The notes under the pieces are model-generated. The model did not search any database. It was not told the DNA's origin and was given only the letters and a program-made list of their open reading frames with translations. The position numbers and the translations under genes are program-made. This document shows positions 39,881 to 47,840 of a DNA stretch of 64,000 bases, piece by piece. This DNA is from Actinoplanes missouriensis 431. Lineage in GTDB: Bacteria; Actinomycetota; Actinomycetes; Mycobacteriales; Micromonosporaceae. Location: positions 2,170,001 to 2,234,000 of the forward strand of contig NC_017093.1 of assembly GCF_000284295.1 (NCBI RefSeq), read 5' to 3'. Positions within the stretch are counted from its first letter, which is position 1. Each line of letters opens with the position of its first letter.

Positions 39881-41170
39881 TCACATCGCCGCGCTCATCA
39901 GATCAACTTCACCGGGCGCTTGCACGCGGCGGGGGTACTGGATGCCGTTCGGCCGGCGCCACGCGCCCTCAGTCGTCCGCACGATGTACCTCAGCGCATC
40001 CACGCTGTGATCCGCATCCTTGATCGGGGCATCCACGCCCTGCTTGGCGAGCTTCGGATCCCACGAATACGACGGCAACTCGTCCAGCAGCGCCTTACAC
40101 GAACGGTGCACCCGCAACTTGCCGGCCGCCATCACCGACGACACCGTGCGGATCCCATCGAGCACCGCGTTGTCGGCCGGTGTGGGGGAGATGCCGTCGC
40201 GCTGCAACTGCTGCATGAACGAAGCCGCCGACGGGTCCACAACCACCGACTCGGGCTGCACACCGCACCCGGCAAGCCAGGTACGCAGCCGCAGCGAATA
40301 CTCCGCGTCGGTCAACTGGCGCAAGGTCAGCTTCGCGTCGTACCGGAACTCCGACGCCACGTACAGGGTTTGCGAGGCGTCCATGCCGACCAGCAGCGCC
40401 GAGAACGCGTTCGACGTGCCGTAGTCGATACCGACACCGAGCCACCGCCAGATCGGCGGGACCTCGTCGATGACGTACCGGTCGGCGTCCCACATGTCGT
40501 AGATGGCGCCTTCGGCCATGCACCACTCGCCGAGCACGAACCGCCGGTAGAAGACTCCGACGTTCTCGGCTTTGATCGCCGCCACGTACTCCGGGGTGAG
40601 GGCCGGGTTGTCGTCGAGGGTGAAGTGGAAGTGCGCCAGGTCCAGTTCGCCGGCGCGGAGGATGAAGTTCTTCCGCAGCCAGTGGCCGGGCCCGTCCGGG
40701 TTCGTCGTCAGCAAAGCTTTCGCACCTGGCACCGACAGGCGGGCCAGCATCTGCGAGAAGAAGCCCTCCGGCACCAGGGTCGCCTCATCAAGCAACGCCA
40801 GGCAGGCCGTGAGGCCACGCAGCCGACCCTCCGCGCGGGCATCCGACGCACCGATCAGATGCACGGTGCGGCCGAGGATGGTTGCGGTGGGCGCGCCGCG
40901 GGTGTGATGCACGTGGTCGGCGATCGGCCCGAACAGCGCCGGGTCCTGCATCGGTTCGAGAATGTTGCGTTCGATCGTCTGCAGCGTGCGCCCGCAAATC
41001 AGCACCAGCCCTGTCTGCGGCGCCCGCGACAGGTGGATCAGGAACGCCACCAGCGACCCGATGGTCTTCCCGCTGCGCACCGCACCCGACCACAGGGTCA
41101 CGCGGGCATCAAACGACGCGGCGATCGACAGCACCTGCTTGCGGGACATCGGCAGGTGGTCGAGATTCAC
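39881..41170 (-). CDS. Terminase large subunit, 429 aa
   Basis: Walker A SGAVRSGKT lies at residues 28-36 and the Walker B LALLDEA at about 124-130. The C-terminal nuclease domain has a first acidic residue in GVGIDYGTSN and later VVVDPSAASF. Length and the RSGKT-type P-loop fit PBSX/Terminase_6-like enzymes. The protein drives DNA into the prohead and cuts concatemers. It overlaps the small subunit by ATGA. Confidence 0.9.
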   Translation of the reverse strand: MNLDHLPMSRKQVLSIAASFDARVTLWSGAVRSGKTIGSLVAFLIHLSRAPQTGLVLICGRTLQTIERNILEPMQDPALFGPIADHVHHTRGAPTATILGRTVHLIGASDARAEGRLRGLTACLALLDEATLVPEGFFSQMLARLSVPGAKALLTTNPDGPGHWLRKNFILRAGELDLAHFHFTLDDNPALTPEYVAAIKAENVGVFYRRFVLGEWCMAEGAIYDMWDADRYVIDEVPPIWRWLGVGIDYGTSNAFSALLVGMDASQTLYVASEFRYDAKLTLRQLTDAEYSLRLRTWLAGCGVQPESVVVDPSAASFMQQLQRDGISPTPADNAVLDGIRTVSSVMAAGKLRVHRSCKALLDELPSYSWDPKLAKQGVDAPIKDADHSVDALRYIVRTTEGAWRRPNGIQYPRRVQAPGEVDLMSAAM

Positions 41171-41679
41171 TGGCTCGCTTCCCGCGCGGCCTGCCCGATC
41201 GCCTCCGCCAGATCACCCAGCATCGAGCGGGCGCCCTCGTCGCCGCGGTCGGCGTCCAACTTCTCAAGTTCAGCGTGCCGCTGCAGGCTGATACCGATCG
41301 CCACGTACGCCTCTTTCGCCTCCTTCAGCGGAGGCAGGTCAAGGGTGACGAGTTCGGGGCCGTCGCTGCCGCGCTCGTAGTACGTGTACTTCGACCAGGC
41401 GCGTTCCCGGAAACGGGCCACGTCGTCGAGCAGGTCAGAAGCGATCTGCGCCCGCCGGGAGCGGTTGTCCGCTACGACCGCACGGGTGGCGTTTTCGGTC
41501 TGTGTCCGGGAGAACGCGTCCTTGATGCCGGCTTCGTTGGCGAGTTTGCCGACGGTGGGGGCGCTTACGCCGTGGTCTCGGCCGATCTGGGCGCGGCTCT
41601 TGGTGCCGGCTTTGATGTCGGCGAGGATCGCGGCGCGTTTATCGTCGGGGATGCGGGGCGGCACACATTCACCCCGCAT
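41167..41679 (-). CDS. Terminase small subunit, 170 aa
   Basis: Residues 10-55 are a helix-turn-helix (RAAILADIKAGTKSRAQIGRDHGVSAPTVGKLANEAG) followed by a helical oligomerisation region. Position immediately upstream of the large subunit and size match TerS. It is the first gene of the late operon, after the terminator at 41752-41781. A late promoter must lie in the short interval 41680-41751. Confidence 0.85.
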   Translation of the reverse strand: MRGECVPPRIPDDKRAAILADIKAGTKSRAQIGRDHGVSAPTVGKLANEAGIKDAFSRTQTENATRAVVADNRSRRAQIASDLLDDVARFRERAWSKYTYYERGSDGPELVTLDLPPLKEAKEAYVAIGISLQRHAELEKLDADRGDEGARSMLGDLAEAIGQAAREASQ

Positions 41680-41751
41680 ATCTACGCAGTGTTACTGGCG
41701 GATGGTGTCGGCCCGAGGATCTCGGCTCTTCGGTGACTGTGTGTTGCTGGG

Positions 41752-41781
41752 GTGGCCCGCAGGTTGGGGTCTGCGGGCCAC
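41752..41781 (-). terminator. Terminator separating early and late operons
   Basis: GTGGCCCGCAG pairs perfectly over 11 bp with CTGCGGGCCAC around GTTGGGGT. It follows the gene ending at 41786 by 4 nt and precedes terminase. Confidence 0.7.
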
Positions 41782-41785
41782 GTTC

Positions 41786-42070
41786 TCAGCGGCCGGCCTC
41801 GTCCTCGACAGGTTCGGTCGGCACGTCGGAGCCGTCGGCGTCACCGACCTGCGCGTCGGCGTCCGCAACAGCCTGCTTCAGCTCGTCGAACACGGTCTGC
41901 GCGTCCGGGGTCAGGTTGCCCTGAGCGGCGGCGAGCTGGTCGAGCTTGGCGTTGACGTCGTCCCGGAAGTCGACGAACGCGTTCTTCAGTTCGGTGAGCT
42001 GCTCTGCGGCGGTAGCCATGGTGTCCTCCAGGTTGGTGATGCCGAGGTATCGGCGAATCCGGGTGCGCAT
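41786..42070 (-). CDS. Small helical phage protein, 94 aa
   Basis: The ATG at 42070 follows GGGAGG. The protein is a coiled helix (EQLTELKNAFVDFRDDVNAKLDQLAAAQ) with an acidic tail. It is the last gene of the early block. An internal ATG at codon 18 (MATAAEQL) is an alternative start. No family was recognised. Confidence 0.65.
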   Translation of the reverse strand: MRTRIRRYLGITNLEDTMATAAEQLTELKNAFVDFRDDVNAKLDQLAAAQGNLTPDAQTVFDELKQAVADADAQVGDADGSDVPTEPVEDEAGR

Positions 42071-42079
42071 GCGGCCTCC

Positions 42080-42283
42080 CTATGCGGGGCCGGTGTGGTC
42101 GGTGACGAGCCGGCAGATCAGGGCGCGCAGGTCCCGCGACAGTGACAGCGGAGCCCAGTGAGAATTCCCGTTGATCACAAGATGTCCGCGGTCGCACACG
42201 TCGGCGCCGCGCAGCAGGTACGCGTCGGCGAGCCAGTCCAGGCTGAACGGCATCTCGTCCGGGTCAGCCGGGATCACCGTCAC
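42080..42283 (-). CDS. Hypothetical protein, 67 aa
   Basis: I chose the GTG at 42283, near the end of the upstream gene (20-nt overlap). Residues such as LDWLADAYLLRGADVCDRGHLVINGNSHW suggest a small alpha-beta fold. No family was recognised. Confidence 0.55.
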   Translation of the reverse strand: MTVIPADPDEMPFSLDWLADAYLLRGADVCDRGHLVINGNSHWAPLSLSRDLRALICRLVTDHTGPA

Positions 42284-42506
42284 CTCGCTGCTGCAGGAGT
42301 TGTTCGATGCGGTCGAGGCGGTCACAGACGTTGTGGTCGTCTCCGGCTTCGGCGGCCTCTGCGGCACCCCAGGATGTCCAGGCTTGGGTGGCGAGGCTGA
42401 GCAGGATCACGAAGAGGACACTGTCGGACCACCACAGCAGTGCGGGGATCGCAAGTAGGACGCAGGCGGCGGTGGCGCTGCGGTGGATCCACACTCGGCG
42501 GCGCAT
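42264..42506 (-). CDS. Membrane protein with C-terminal coiled tail, 80 aa
   Basis: The ATG at 42506 follows CCGGAACGGAGC. Two hydrophobic segments (about 13-30 and 32-45) are followed by an acidic helix (GDDHNVCDRLDRIEQLLQQRGD). The gene comes after a strong terminator, so it probably has its own promoter. Confidence 0.6.
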   Translation of the reverse strand: MRRRVWIHRSATAACVLLAIPALLWWSDSVLFVILLSLATQAWTSWGAAEAAEAGDDHNVCDRLDRIEQLLQQRGDGDPG

Positions 42507-42530
42507 CCCGGCTCCGTTCCCCGGACATGC

Positions 42531-42566
42531 GAAAAGCCCGCCGAACCGGGAAGGCTCTGGCGGGCT
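42531..42566 (-). terminator. Intrinsic terminator with T-run
   Basis: On the minus strand AGCCCGCC pairs with GGCGGGCT and is followed by TTTTC. It ends the transcript containing the helix-turn-helix gene at 42623-43036. Confidence 0.7.
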
Positions 42567-42622
42567 GTGAAGACAGTGGTGCTGGCTGTATGCATACCAG
42601 CCGGGACAGGTCGCGGCAAGTT

Positions 42623-43036
42623 TCAGCCCGGCGTGTTTTGCCTGCGCCGCATGGTTGCTGCTGCGGCGAGGACTTGCCCGGCGAGGTAGGTGCGTTCCCG
42701 GCCGCGCATCTTGAACCGGGGTAGCAGGGGTTCGCCGGGCTGTTCGGGGTGGTCGAGGCACGCCCAGTTCCGGATGCGTTGCACGGGCACGTTGATGAGC
42801 TCGGCGGCCTGGGCGGTGGTGAGTTCCCGGTCCGGGTCGACGATGTCCGGCTTGTCGAGCATCCAGTCTTCGCCGAACGCCGCGGCGGTCGCGTCGAGTT
42901 CGTCACAGGCGTCCACGTCGAGGGCGCGGAGCCGTGCCCTGTACATGCCGGCGACGCGGCGGGCGCGGTCGAGGGCGGTGTCGGCGGGGTTGGGCCACCG
43001 GCCGCGGCGTGGCTGGTTGTTGTAGGCCGGGTTCAT
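42623..43036 (-). CDS. MerR/HTH_17-type DNA-binding protein, 137 aa
   Basis: I chose the ATG at 43036, which overlaps the upstream stop. Residues 70-125 (ELTTAQAAELINVPVQRIRNWACLDHP; PRFKMRGRERTYLAGQVLAAAATMRRR) form a winged helix of the excisionase/MerR type. It could be a late-gene switch or an excisionase-like accessory. Confidence 0.7.
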   Translation of the reverse strand: MNPAYNNQPRRGRWPNPADTALDRARRVAGMYRARLRALDVDACDELDATAAAFGEDWMLDKPDIVDPDRELTTAQAAELINVPVQRIRNWACLDHPEQPGEPLLPRFKMRGRERTYLAGQVLAAAATMRRRQNTPG

Positions 43037-43869
43037 GCAGCCACCTGCACCAGCTGGTCGCTGTCTTGGCCGGGCCACATCAAGTGCTGCTGGTAGTGCT
43101 CGTAGTCGGCGTACGGGCGGACGGCGCCGCAAGCCTCGCAGTGGACGTCCATGGGGTCGCCGTCGTGGGTGGGTTCGGACCGCCATAGGGGTCCGGGGAG
43201 GTCGCGGACGGGCCGGGCGTCGCAGGCCCAGCATTCGCCGGGCACGTAGAAGGTTCGGGTGGTGCGGCCCAGGGTGGCTCGCGCCCGGCTGTGGAGGCGC
43301 TGCAGGTGCTGCACGGCCTCCCACCCGTACCTGTCGGCGGGTTCGTCTTCGATGCCGGCCGGGTGGACGACGGTGGCTGCCAGCCGGGACAGGTGCCGTA
43401 GCCGTGGGGCGATGAGGTTGATGGCGCGTTGCAGGGCGGCGCCGCCGCGCAGGCGTGGCTGGGGGAGCGGGTGGCTGCGGGTGGTGGCCCATGCGGGTTG
43501 GGGGAGGAGCATGCCGTGGTTGAGGGCGTGCGCAGCCCGTAGTTCGCCTTCCCAGGTGGTGGCTGCGTGCACGATCTCGGCCTGCAGTGCTTCGACGTGG
43601 CCGGCGAGCAGCATCGGGCTTTCGTGGCCGCCGCCGGAGGTGTGTTCGCTGGGTGCCTGTGACAGGGACGCTTCGTGCAACTGGGCGAGGTCCACGTAGT
43701 CGTAGACGAGGCCGCGGATGTCGCGGTGCGCCCGGTCGAGGCAGGCGGTGCAGAACGGGTCGCTGGTTTCGGCGGCGAGCCGGGTGGCGGGGTTCCAGCC
43801 GGGGCAGCGGGCCAGGCTGTGGCAGAAGCCGGCGGTCGGCGTGTCAGCCGACGTCACGGTGTCGTTCAT
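43033..43869 (-). CDS. Two-zinc-ribbon phage protein, 278 aa
   Basis: I chose the ATG at 43869. An N-terminal Cys cluster (CHSLARCPGW, then CTACLDRAHRDI) and a C-terminal one (CWACDARP, CEACG) flank a long helical core. The arrangement is found in early genes of actinophages whose function is unknown. The gene lies just downstream of a hairpin (43945-43971), so it has an independent start. Confidence 0.65.
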   Translation of the reverse strand: MNDTVTSADTPTAGFCHSLARCPGWNPATRLAAETSDPFCTACLDRAHRDIRGLVYDYVDLAQLHEASLSQAPSEHTSGGGHESPMLLAGHVEALQAEIVHAATTWEGELRAAHALNHGMLLPQPAWATTRSHPLPQPRLRGGAALQRAINLIAPRLRHLSRLAATVVHPAGIEDEPADRYGWEAVQHLQRLHSRARATLGRTTRTFYVPGECWACDARPVRDLPGPLWRSEPTHDGDPMDVHCEACGAVRPYADYEHYQQHLMWPGQDSDQLVQVAA

Positions 43870-43944
43870 GCGGGTGATCCATTCCGGTCGCTGGTTCAGG
43901 TACCGTGCCGGGTGGATCACGTGGTGGTCATCTTCGGGAATGCA

Positions 43945-43971
43945 CGGCACCGGACTTGCCCTCCGGTGCCG
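43945..43971. terminator. Perfect 10-bp hairpin upstream of the zinc-ribbon gene
   Basis: CGGCACCGGA pairs with TCCGGTGCCG around CTTGCCC. It follows the DUF397/26-aa operon by 9 nt on the minus strand and should end it. A second dyad, GTGATCCA (43874-43881) with TGGATCAC (43913-43920), flanks the likely promoter of the zinc-ribbon gene. Confidence 0.65.
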
Positions 43972-43979
43972 TTTCCGTC

Positions 43980-44060
43980 TCAGGGCCAGACGTCAGCCCA
44001 TGGGTCGTCGAAGTCGGCGGGGGTTCGGCGCCAGCTGGCGGGCCAGGGTCGGCAGACCAT
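43980..44060 (-). CDS. 26-aa microprotein coupled to DUF397
   Basis: The ATG overlaps the DUF397 stop (ATGA), and the frame ends 9 nt before a terminator, so it is a real transcript position. The peptide is Trp/Pro-rich (CRPWPASWRRTPADFDDPW). Function is unknown. Confidence 0.45.
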   Translation of the reverse strand: MVCRPWPASWRRTPADFDDPWADVWP

Positions 44061-44248
44061 CAGAACCGGAACTCCCCGGCCTCGACACCGGCGGCGAAGG
44101 CCCGCCACTCCTCCTCGGTGAACGCGAGCGGCGCCACGTCGGGATTCTTCGAGTCGCGGAGGAGGATCCGGTCGCCGTCGCGGGCCACCTCAACGCAGGT
44201 GCTGGTTCCGCAGCGGGATGACTTGAGCCAGGGAAGATCTGGGGTCAC
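44060..44248 (-). CDS. DUF397 family protein, 62 aa
   Basis: The GTG at 44248 begins the classic pattern LPWLKSSRCGTSTCVEVARDGDRILLRDSKNPDVAPLAFTEEEWRAF. DUF397 proteins are abundant in actinomycetes, usually next to an XRE regulator that they modulate. Here no XRE gene is adjacent; the XRE-type proteins are 11 kb away. A phage-borne copy could interfere with host regulation. Confidence 0.85.
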   Translation of the reverse strand: MTPDLPWLKSSRCGTSTCVEVARDGDRILLRDSKNPDVAPLAFTEEEWRAFAAGVEAGEFRF

Positions 44249-44270
44249 GGCGAGAGTGTGACACGAGAAT

Positions 44271-44284
44271 CTGCCAGGTGGCAG
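44271..44284. promoter_or_regulatory. 6-2-6 dyad upstream of DUF397
   Basis: CTGCCA-GG-TGGCAG lies 22-36 bp before the DUF397 GTG, a position suited to an operator overlapping its promoter. Confidence 0.4.
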
Positions 44285-44330
44285 GTTGCGACGCCCGAAG
44301 GGTGAGCGCGAGGGCGCCCGGGGGTGGACA

Positions 44331-44936
44331 TCACCTTGAGCGGTCCATGGCTTCCGGCGGCGCGGGCGTCCCGCTAACGATACCGATCGGCAGCATGTCG
44401 GCACGGCTGAGCGATTCCGGGCCGATCACCATGTCGTCGCGCCACTTCCCGGCCTGCCGGATCGCTTTCACGCAGTGGGCGGTGCCGGCGCTGGTCGGAT
44501 CCCACACCACGAAGTCGTCCGCGGCGTCGGTCATGAACAGATTCCGGTGAAAGTTGATGTGCAGCCCGTCGACCTTCAGCGCGGTGGTGCCGAGGATCTG
44601 CTCCGCCACATACGTCACCTTCCACGCCTGCCCGACTATCTCCCCCGCCTCGGCGAGCCGGTCCCGTTCGAGCAGCGAATTCCGGCCCCAGTAGTGCCGC
44701 AGGTAAGACTTCGACGGGATCACGCACCACAGCCGCACACCTTGCCGCAGTGCCACACGCGCCAGGAGCTCATCGAAGCCCTCGGCCATGCCCGACATCA
44801 CGACCAGCCGGGAACCGTGCTCCAGGACCCGCTGAGCGACCCTCTCGGTGCACAGGTGCATCGCCTCCACCTGCAGGCCACGCGGGGCGGTGCGGAGGCT
44901 GCGGGAACCAGTGCCAGCCAGCACGAAGTCGCTCAC
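44331..44936 (-). CDS. SLOG/DprA-like Rossmann protein, 201 aa
   Basis: I chose the GTG at 44936 because longer frames overlap the upstream gene. The sequence SDFVLAGTGSRSL, then RLVVMSGMAEGFDELLARVALRQGVRLWCVIPSKSY, matches the nucleotide-binding signature of SLOG/DUF2493 proteins related to DprA and LOG. Known members bind nucleotides or DNA, and some act in defence systems. The exact ligand is unknown. Confidence 0.7.
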   Translation of the reverse strand: MSDFVLAGTGSRSLRTAPRGLQVEAMHLCTERVAQRVLEHGSRLVVMSGMAEGFDELLARVALRQGVRLWCVIPSKSYLRHYWGRNSLLERDRLAEAGEIVGQAWKVTYVAEQILGTTALKVDGLHINFHRNLFMTDAADDFVVWDPTSAGTAHCVKAIRQAGKWRDDMVIGPESLSRADMLPIGIVSGTPAPPEAMDRSR

Positions 44937-45163
44937 GCGGCGGCTCCTCGCTGCATCCGGCGTAGGACGGGCGCGAGTTCGCCCCACGCAACATCGGACA
45001 GGTACGGCACGCCAGAACACGCGCACGGCCCCGGTGGTGTTCGTGCAGCCTTGCAGGCGGCCACACCGGTGCAGGGATGCCACTCGAACAGGTCGCCAGC
45101 CTCGTCACCGCCCGCACGGACCAGGGCCTTCGCGATTTCGATACGCAGTTGCTCGACGGTCAC
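44933..45163 (-). CDS. Hypothetical Cys-containing protein, 76 aa
   Basis: The GTG at 45163 overlaps the upstream stop. A helix (EQLRIEIAKALVRAGGDEAGDLFEWH) is followed by Cys residues (CTGVAACK, PCACSG) that could bind a metal. The role is unknown. Confidence 0.6.
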   Translation of the reverse strand: MTVEQLRIEIAKALVRAGGDEAGDLFEWHPCTGVAACKAARTPPGPCACSGVPYLSDVAWGELAPVLRRMQRGAAA

Positions 45164-45351
45164 GGCTGTTCCTGGATGCGGTCGCCGTCCTCGGTGTAGC
45201 CACACGCCTCGCACCAGGCAGGCAGGCCGTCGCGGCGCTGGACGAGACGGTGCGGGCCAGGGCACTCCTCGGCGAGGGCGTCGGCCAGGTTGTCACGGGC
45301 CTCGGCGAACATGGCTCGGGCGGCGGCGATGTTCTCGTGGTCGGCGGTCAC
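45160..45351 (-). CDS. Small phage protein, 63 aa
   Basis: Coupled on both sides by GTGA. A helix (NIAAARAMFAEARDNLADALAEECPGPH) is followed by WCEACGY, a half zinc ribbon. No further family was recognised. Confidence 0.6.
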   Translation of the reverse strand: MTADHENIAAARAMFAEARDNLADALAEECPGPHRLVQRRDGLPAWCEACGYTEDGDRIQEQP

Positions 45352-45578
45352 CGGATTAACCCCTCAGCGGCATTCATGGCTTGGCGCAGCGACTGGTACA
45401 GCGAGCACCCACAGTTCGTGCATGCGCCGAGGGTGCCTTCGAACAGAACGCGATTACCGGGGTCGATGCAGATGGGTCGCACGATCACGGCGTCGTGCCG
45501 GTCGGCGGGGCAGCCGCAAGCGCAGGCGCCCCATGTGAGGCGCTTGGGCGGGCTGTTCTGATGGTTGTTGGCTTGCAT
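45348..45578 (-). CDS. Cys-rich zinc-binding protein, 76 aa
   Basis: I chose the ATG at 45578 with AAGGAA upstream. Two Cys clusters (CACGC and CTNCGC) and an internal CID suggest a compact zinc-binding fold. It begins the small operon that ends with the SLOG gene. Confidence 0.65.
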   Translation of the reverse strand: MQANNHQNSPPKRLTWGACACGCPADRHDAVIVRPICIDPGNRVLFEGTLGACTNCGCSLYQSLRQAMNAAEGLIR

Positions 45579-45618
45579 GTGGCGTTCCTTCCGAGGTTGT
45601 GGTGCAGGATGGGCGGCA

Positions 45619-45651
45619 GGGCAGCGGAGCGTTACCGGCGTTCCGCTGCCC
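45619..45651. terminator. Terminator after the gene at 45664-46455
   Basis: GGGCAGCGGA pairs perfectly with TCCGCTGCCC around a 13-nt loop. It separates the replication block (right) from the SLOG/zinc operon (left). Confidence 0.65.
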
Positions 45652-45663
45652 GCCAACGTCAGG

Positions 45664-46455
45664 TCAACCAGTGGCGATGAACAACTGCGGCAGTTCGGCG
45701 AGATCCGCACGAACGTCGCCGTGCCGTTTGCGGCGGGCGGCCTCAGCTTCGACCTCAACCTGCAACTGGGCTTCGGCCTCGGCCAGCGGCGTTGTGGGCA
45801 ACGTCGTCAGCGCCTTCTCCAACGCATCCTCAAGAAGGGGCACCGCCTCACCGGCCGGAATCCGGCGTGCCGCCGCACGAGCTGCCGCCATCGCCGCAGC
45901 CCGGCCGGTCAGCCCGGTACGAGAGTCGCGGCGATCGGCGGGGGCCTGCACCAAGTGGGCCCGACCATGGACGTCGATGTCCCGGCGCACCTCTTCGAGT
46001 CGCTGGCGTACCAGCGTGACCATCTGCGCCTCGTGGCTCATCGCCACGCGCACCGGGATGCCGGCAACGGTGCGGAGGAACTCCGCCTTCATCGGCTCCC
46101 AGCCGGTCAACGTGCCCGCCGCACCTTCACGGACCTTCGCGTCCAGCCAGGCCGAAGCCGCGTCGGTGTCGATCCACCGCGGGAACGTCGGGTCGAGGTC
46201 GACCAACGCCCGGTACAGCACCTTGCCGGCCTGCCAGACCACGTGAAGGTGCTGCTGGTCGGTGCCGCACTTGTCGGGATGGTAGTTGACCCAGCCCCAC
46301 GGGGTGCCGTTGAGGTGACCGGAGTCGCTGATCAGGTCACGGCTGGGGAGCTGCTTAAACACTGCCTGTGTCACCTGACGGCCGTCGATCGTCAGAGTGC
46401 TCAGCTCCACGGTGGCAGTGTGAATCTCCGCGTTGTGGACGTTCAGCACGGACAT
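45664..46455 (-). CDS. Hypothetical phage replication-block protein, 263 aa
   Basis: The N-terminal half is a beta-rich domain (ATVELSTLTIDGRQVTQAVFKQLPSR; LNGTPWGWVNYH) and the C-terminal 100 residues are helical and basic. It is coupled to dnaB by an ATG/stop overlap, so it is part of the replication operon. It may be a helicase-associated factor. No family was recognised. Confidence 0.7.
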   Translation of the reverse strand: MSVLNVHNAEIHTATVELSTLTIDGRQVTQAVFKQLPSRDLISDSGHLNGTPWGWVNYHPDKCGTDQQHLHVVWQAGKVLYRALVDLDPTFPRWIDTDAASAWLDAKVREGAAGTLTGWEPMKAEFLRTVAGIPVRVAMSHEAQMVTLVRQRLEEVRRDIDVHGRAHLVQAPADRRDSRTGLTGRAAAMAAARAAARRIPAGEAVPLLEDALEKALTTLPTTPLAEAEAQLQVEVEAEAARRKRHGDVRADLAELPQLFIATG

Positions 46456-47840
46456 CAGAAACCCTGGTCCGGGCCGGTGAAGTCAGCGAACCGGGACAGG
46501 TGCAACTGGGCTGCCACAGTCACCGTGTCCGTCGGGCCGTTGCGGTGCTTCGCCACGATGAAGTCGGCTTCACCAGCGCGTTCGTGTTCCTTGTCGTAGT
46601 AGTCCTCGCGGTGCAGCAGGATCACGATGTCGGCTTCCTGCTCGATTTCGCCCGAATCCCTCATGTCCGACAGCTGCGGCCGCTTGTCGGTGCGGGACTC
46701 CGGTCCGCGGTTGAGCTGCGCCGGAACCACCATCGTCGCTTCGAGTTCCTGGCCGAGGGTTTTCAAGTCGGCGGCGTTCCGGCCGACCTCGAGGTCCCGG
46801 CGGTCGTGTTTCTGCGTGGACCGCATCCGCTGCAGGTAGTCGACGAACACCACGCCGAGGGATCCGGCCTGCTGCCGGAAGCGGCGGGCGGCGGTGCGGA
46901 TGTCGTTGACGGTGTTCGACTGGTCGTCGATCAGCAGTGGCCAGCCGGCGACTTCCTTGGATGCCCGCTTGGCTTTGTCCAGCTGGTCCGGGGTCATTCG
47001 GCCTGACGTGAACGCGGACAGGTCGATGCCGCCGACAGCGGACAGCAGCCGCCAGGTGAGTTCGCGCCGGGACATCTCCAGGCTGAACACGAGGGCGGGG
47101 TTGCCACGGCGGGCGGCGGCGATCGCGAACCCGAGCCCTGCCGTCGATTTGCCCATGCCGGGGCGGCCGGCGGGGATGACGAGCTGGCCGGGCAGGAACC
47201 CGCCGATCAGGTCGTCGAGGACTCCGAGGCCGGTGGACATGCCGCGGCGGACTTCACCGTTCATCAGTTTCTCCAGGTGGTCGAGTTCGGCGTCGTGGAA
47301 GTCGGCGTAGCGCTGCAGGTTGCCGGGTTTCTGCGAGACGGTTGCCTCATGGATTTCGGCCTGCGCGACGTCGATGACTTCGTCGACGGGCTTGGACAGC
47401 GTCTGCGAGGTGTGCACGATGCGCAGGCCGGCTTCGCGAACGCGGCGCCGTTTCGCCCAGTCAGCGACGATCCGGGCGTGGTAGCGGGGGCTGCCGGTCG
47501 TGGTGGGGATCTTCTCGGTGAGGGTGTGCAGGTAGGGCACCCCGCCGACATGTTCGAGTTCGTCGTCTTCGTCGAGTTGCCGAGCGACGAGGGTGGGGTC
47601 GCTGGGGGTGTTGTCGGCCCACATGAGGATCAGGGTGTGGAACAGGGTGATGTGCCGCGGGTCGGCGAAGTCGCGGGCGGCAACGTGGTCAACCACCTCG
47701 TCGATGGCCTTGGCGGAGGTCATCATCATGCCGAGGACGGCCTGTTCGGCGGCGGCATCGGACATGGGGTGCTTTGACCAGTCGACATCCTCGACGGCAT
47801 GTAGATGACGGCCGGGGGAGGCTTGAGCGGGGATGGTCAT
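46455..47840 (-). CDS. dnaB: DnaB-type replicative helicase, 461 aa
   Basis: I chose the ATG at 47840, coupled to the organiser gene stop. Residues 27-120 match the DnaB N-terminal domain (AAAEQAVLGMMMTSAKAIDEV). The RecA-like domain has Walker A GRPGMGKS at 225-232 and Walker B VVFVDYLQRM, plus the DnaB motifs LEMSRREL and LSDMRDSGEIEQEADIVI. It unwinds the fork for phage DNA replication. No primase or polymerase of its own was seen nearby. Confidence 0.93.
   Translation of the reverse strand: MTIPAQASPGRHLHAVEDVDWSKHPMSDAAAEQAVLGMMMTSAKAIDEVVDHVAARDFADPRHITLFHTLILMWADNTPSDPTLVARQLDEDDELEHVGGVPYLHTLTEKIPTTTGSPRYHARIVADWAKRRRVREAGLRIVHTSQTLSKPVDEVIDVAQAEIHEATVSQKPGNLQRYADFHDAELDHLEKLMNGEVRRGMSTGLGVLDDLIGGFLPGQLVIPAGRPGMGKSTAGLGFAIAAARRGNPALVFSLEMSRRELTWRLLSAVGGIDLSAFTSGRMTPDQLDKAKRASKEVAGWPLLIDDQSNTVNDIRTAARRFRQQAGSLGVVFVDYLQRMRSTQKHDRRDLEVGRNAADLKTLGQELEATMVVPAQLNRGPESRTDKRPQLSDMRDSGEIEQEADIVILLHREDYYDKEHERAGEADFIVAKHRNGPTDTVTVAAQLHLSRFADFTGPDQGF

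Noticed and set aside
39845..41380. Long rightward open frame of 511 codons
   Set aside because: It lies wholly antisense to terminase genes and has Arg/Pro/His-rich composition typical of GC-rich shadow frames.
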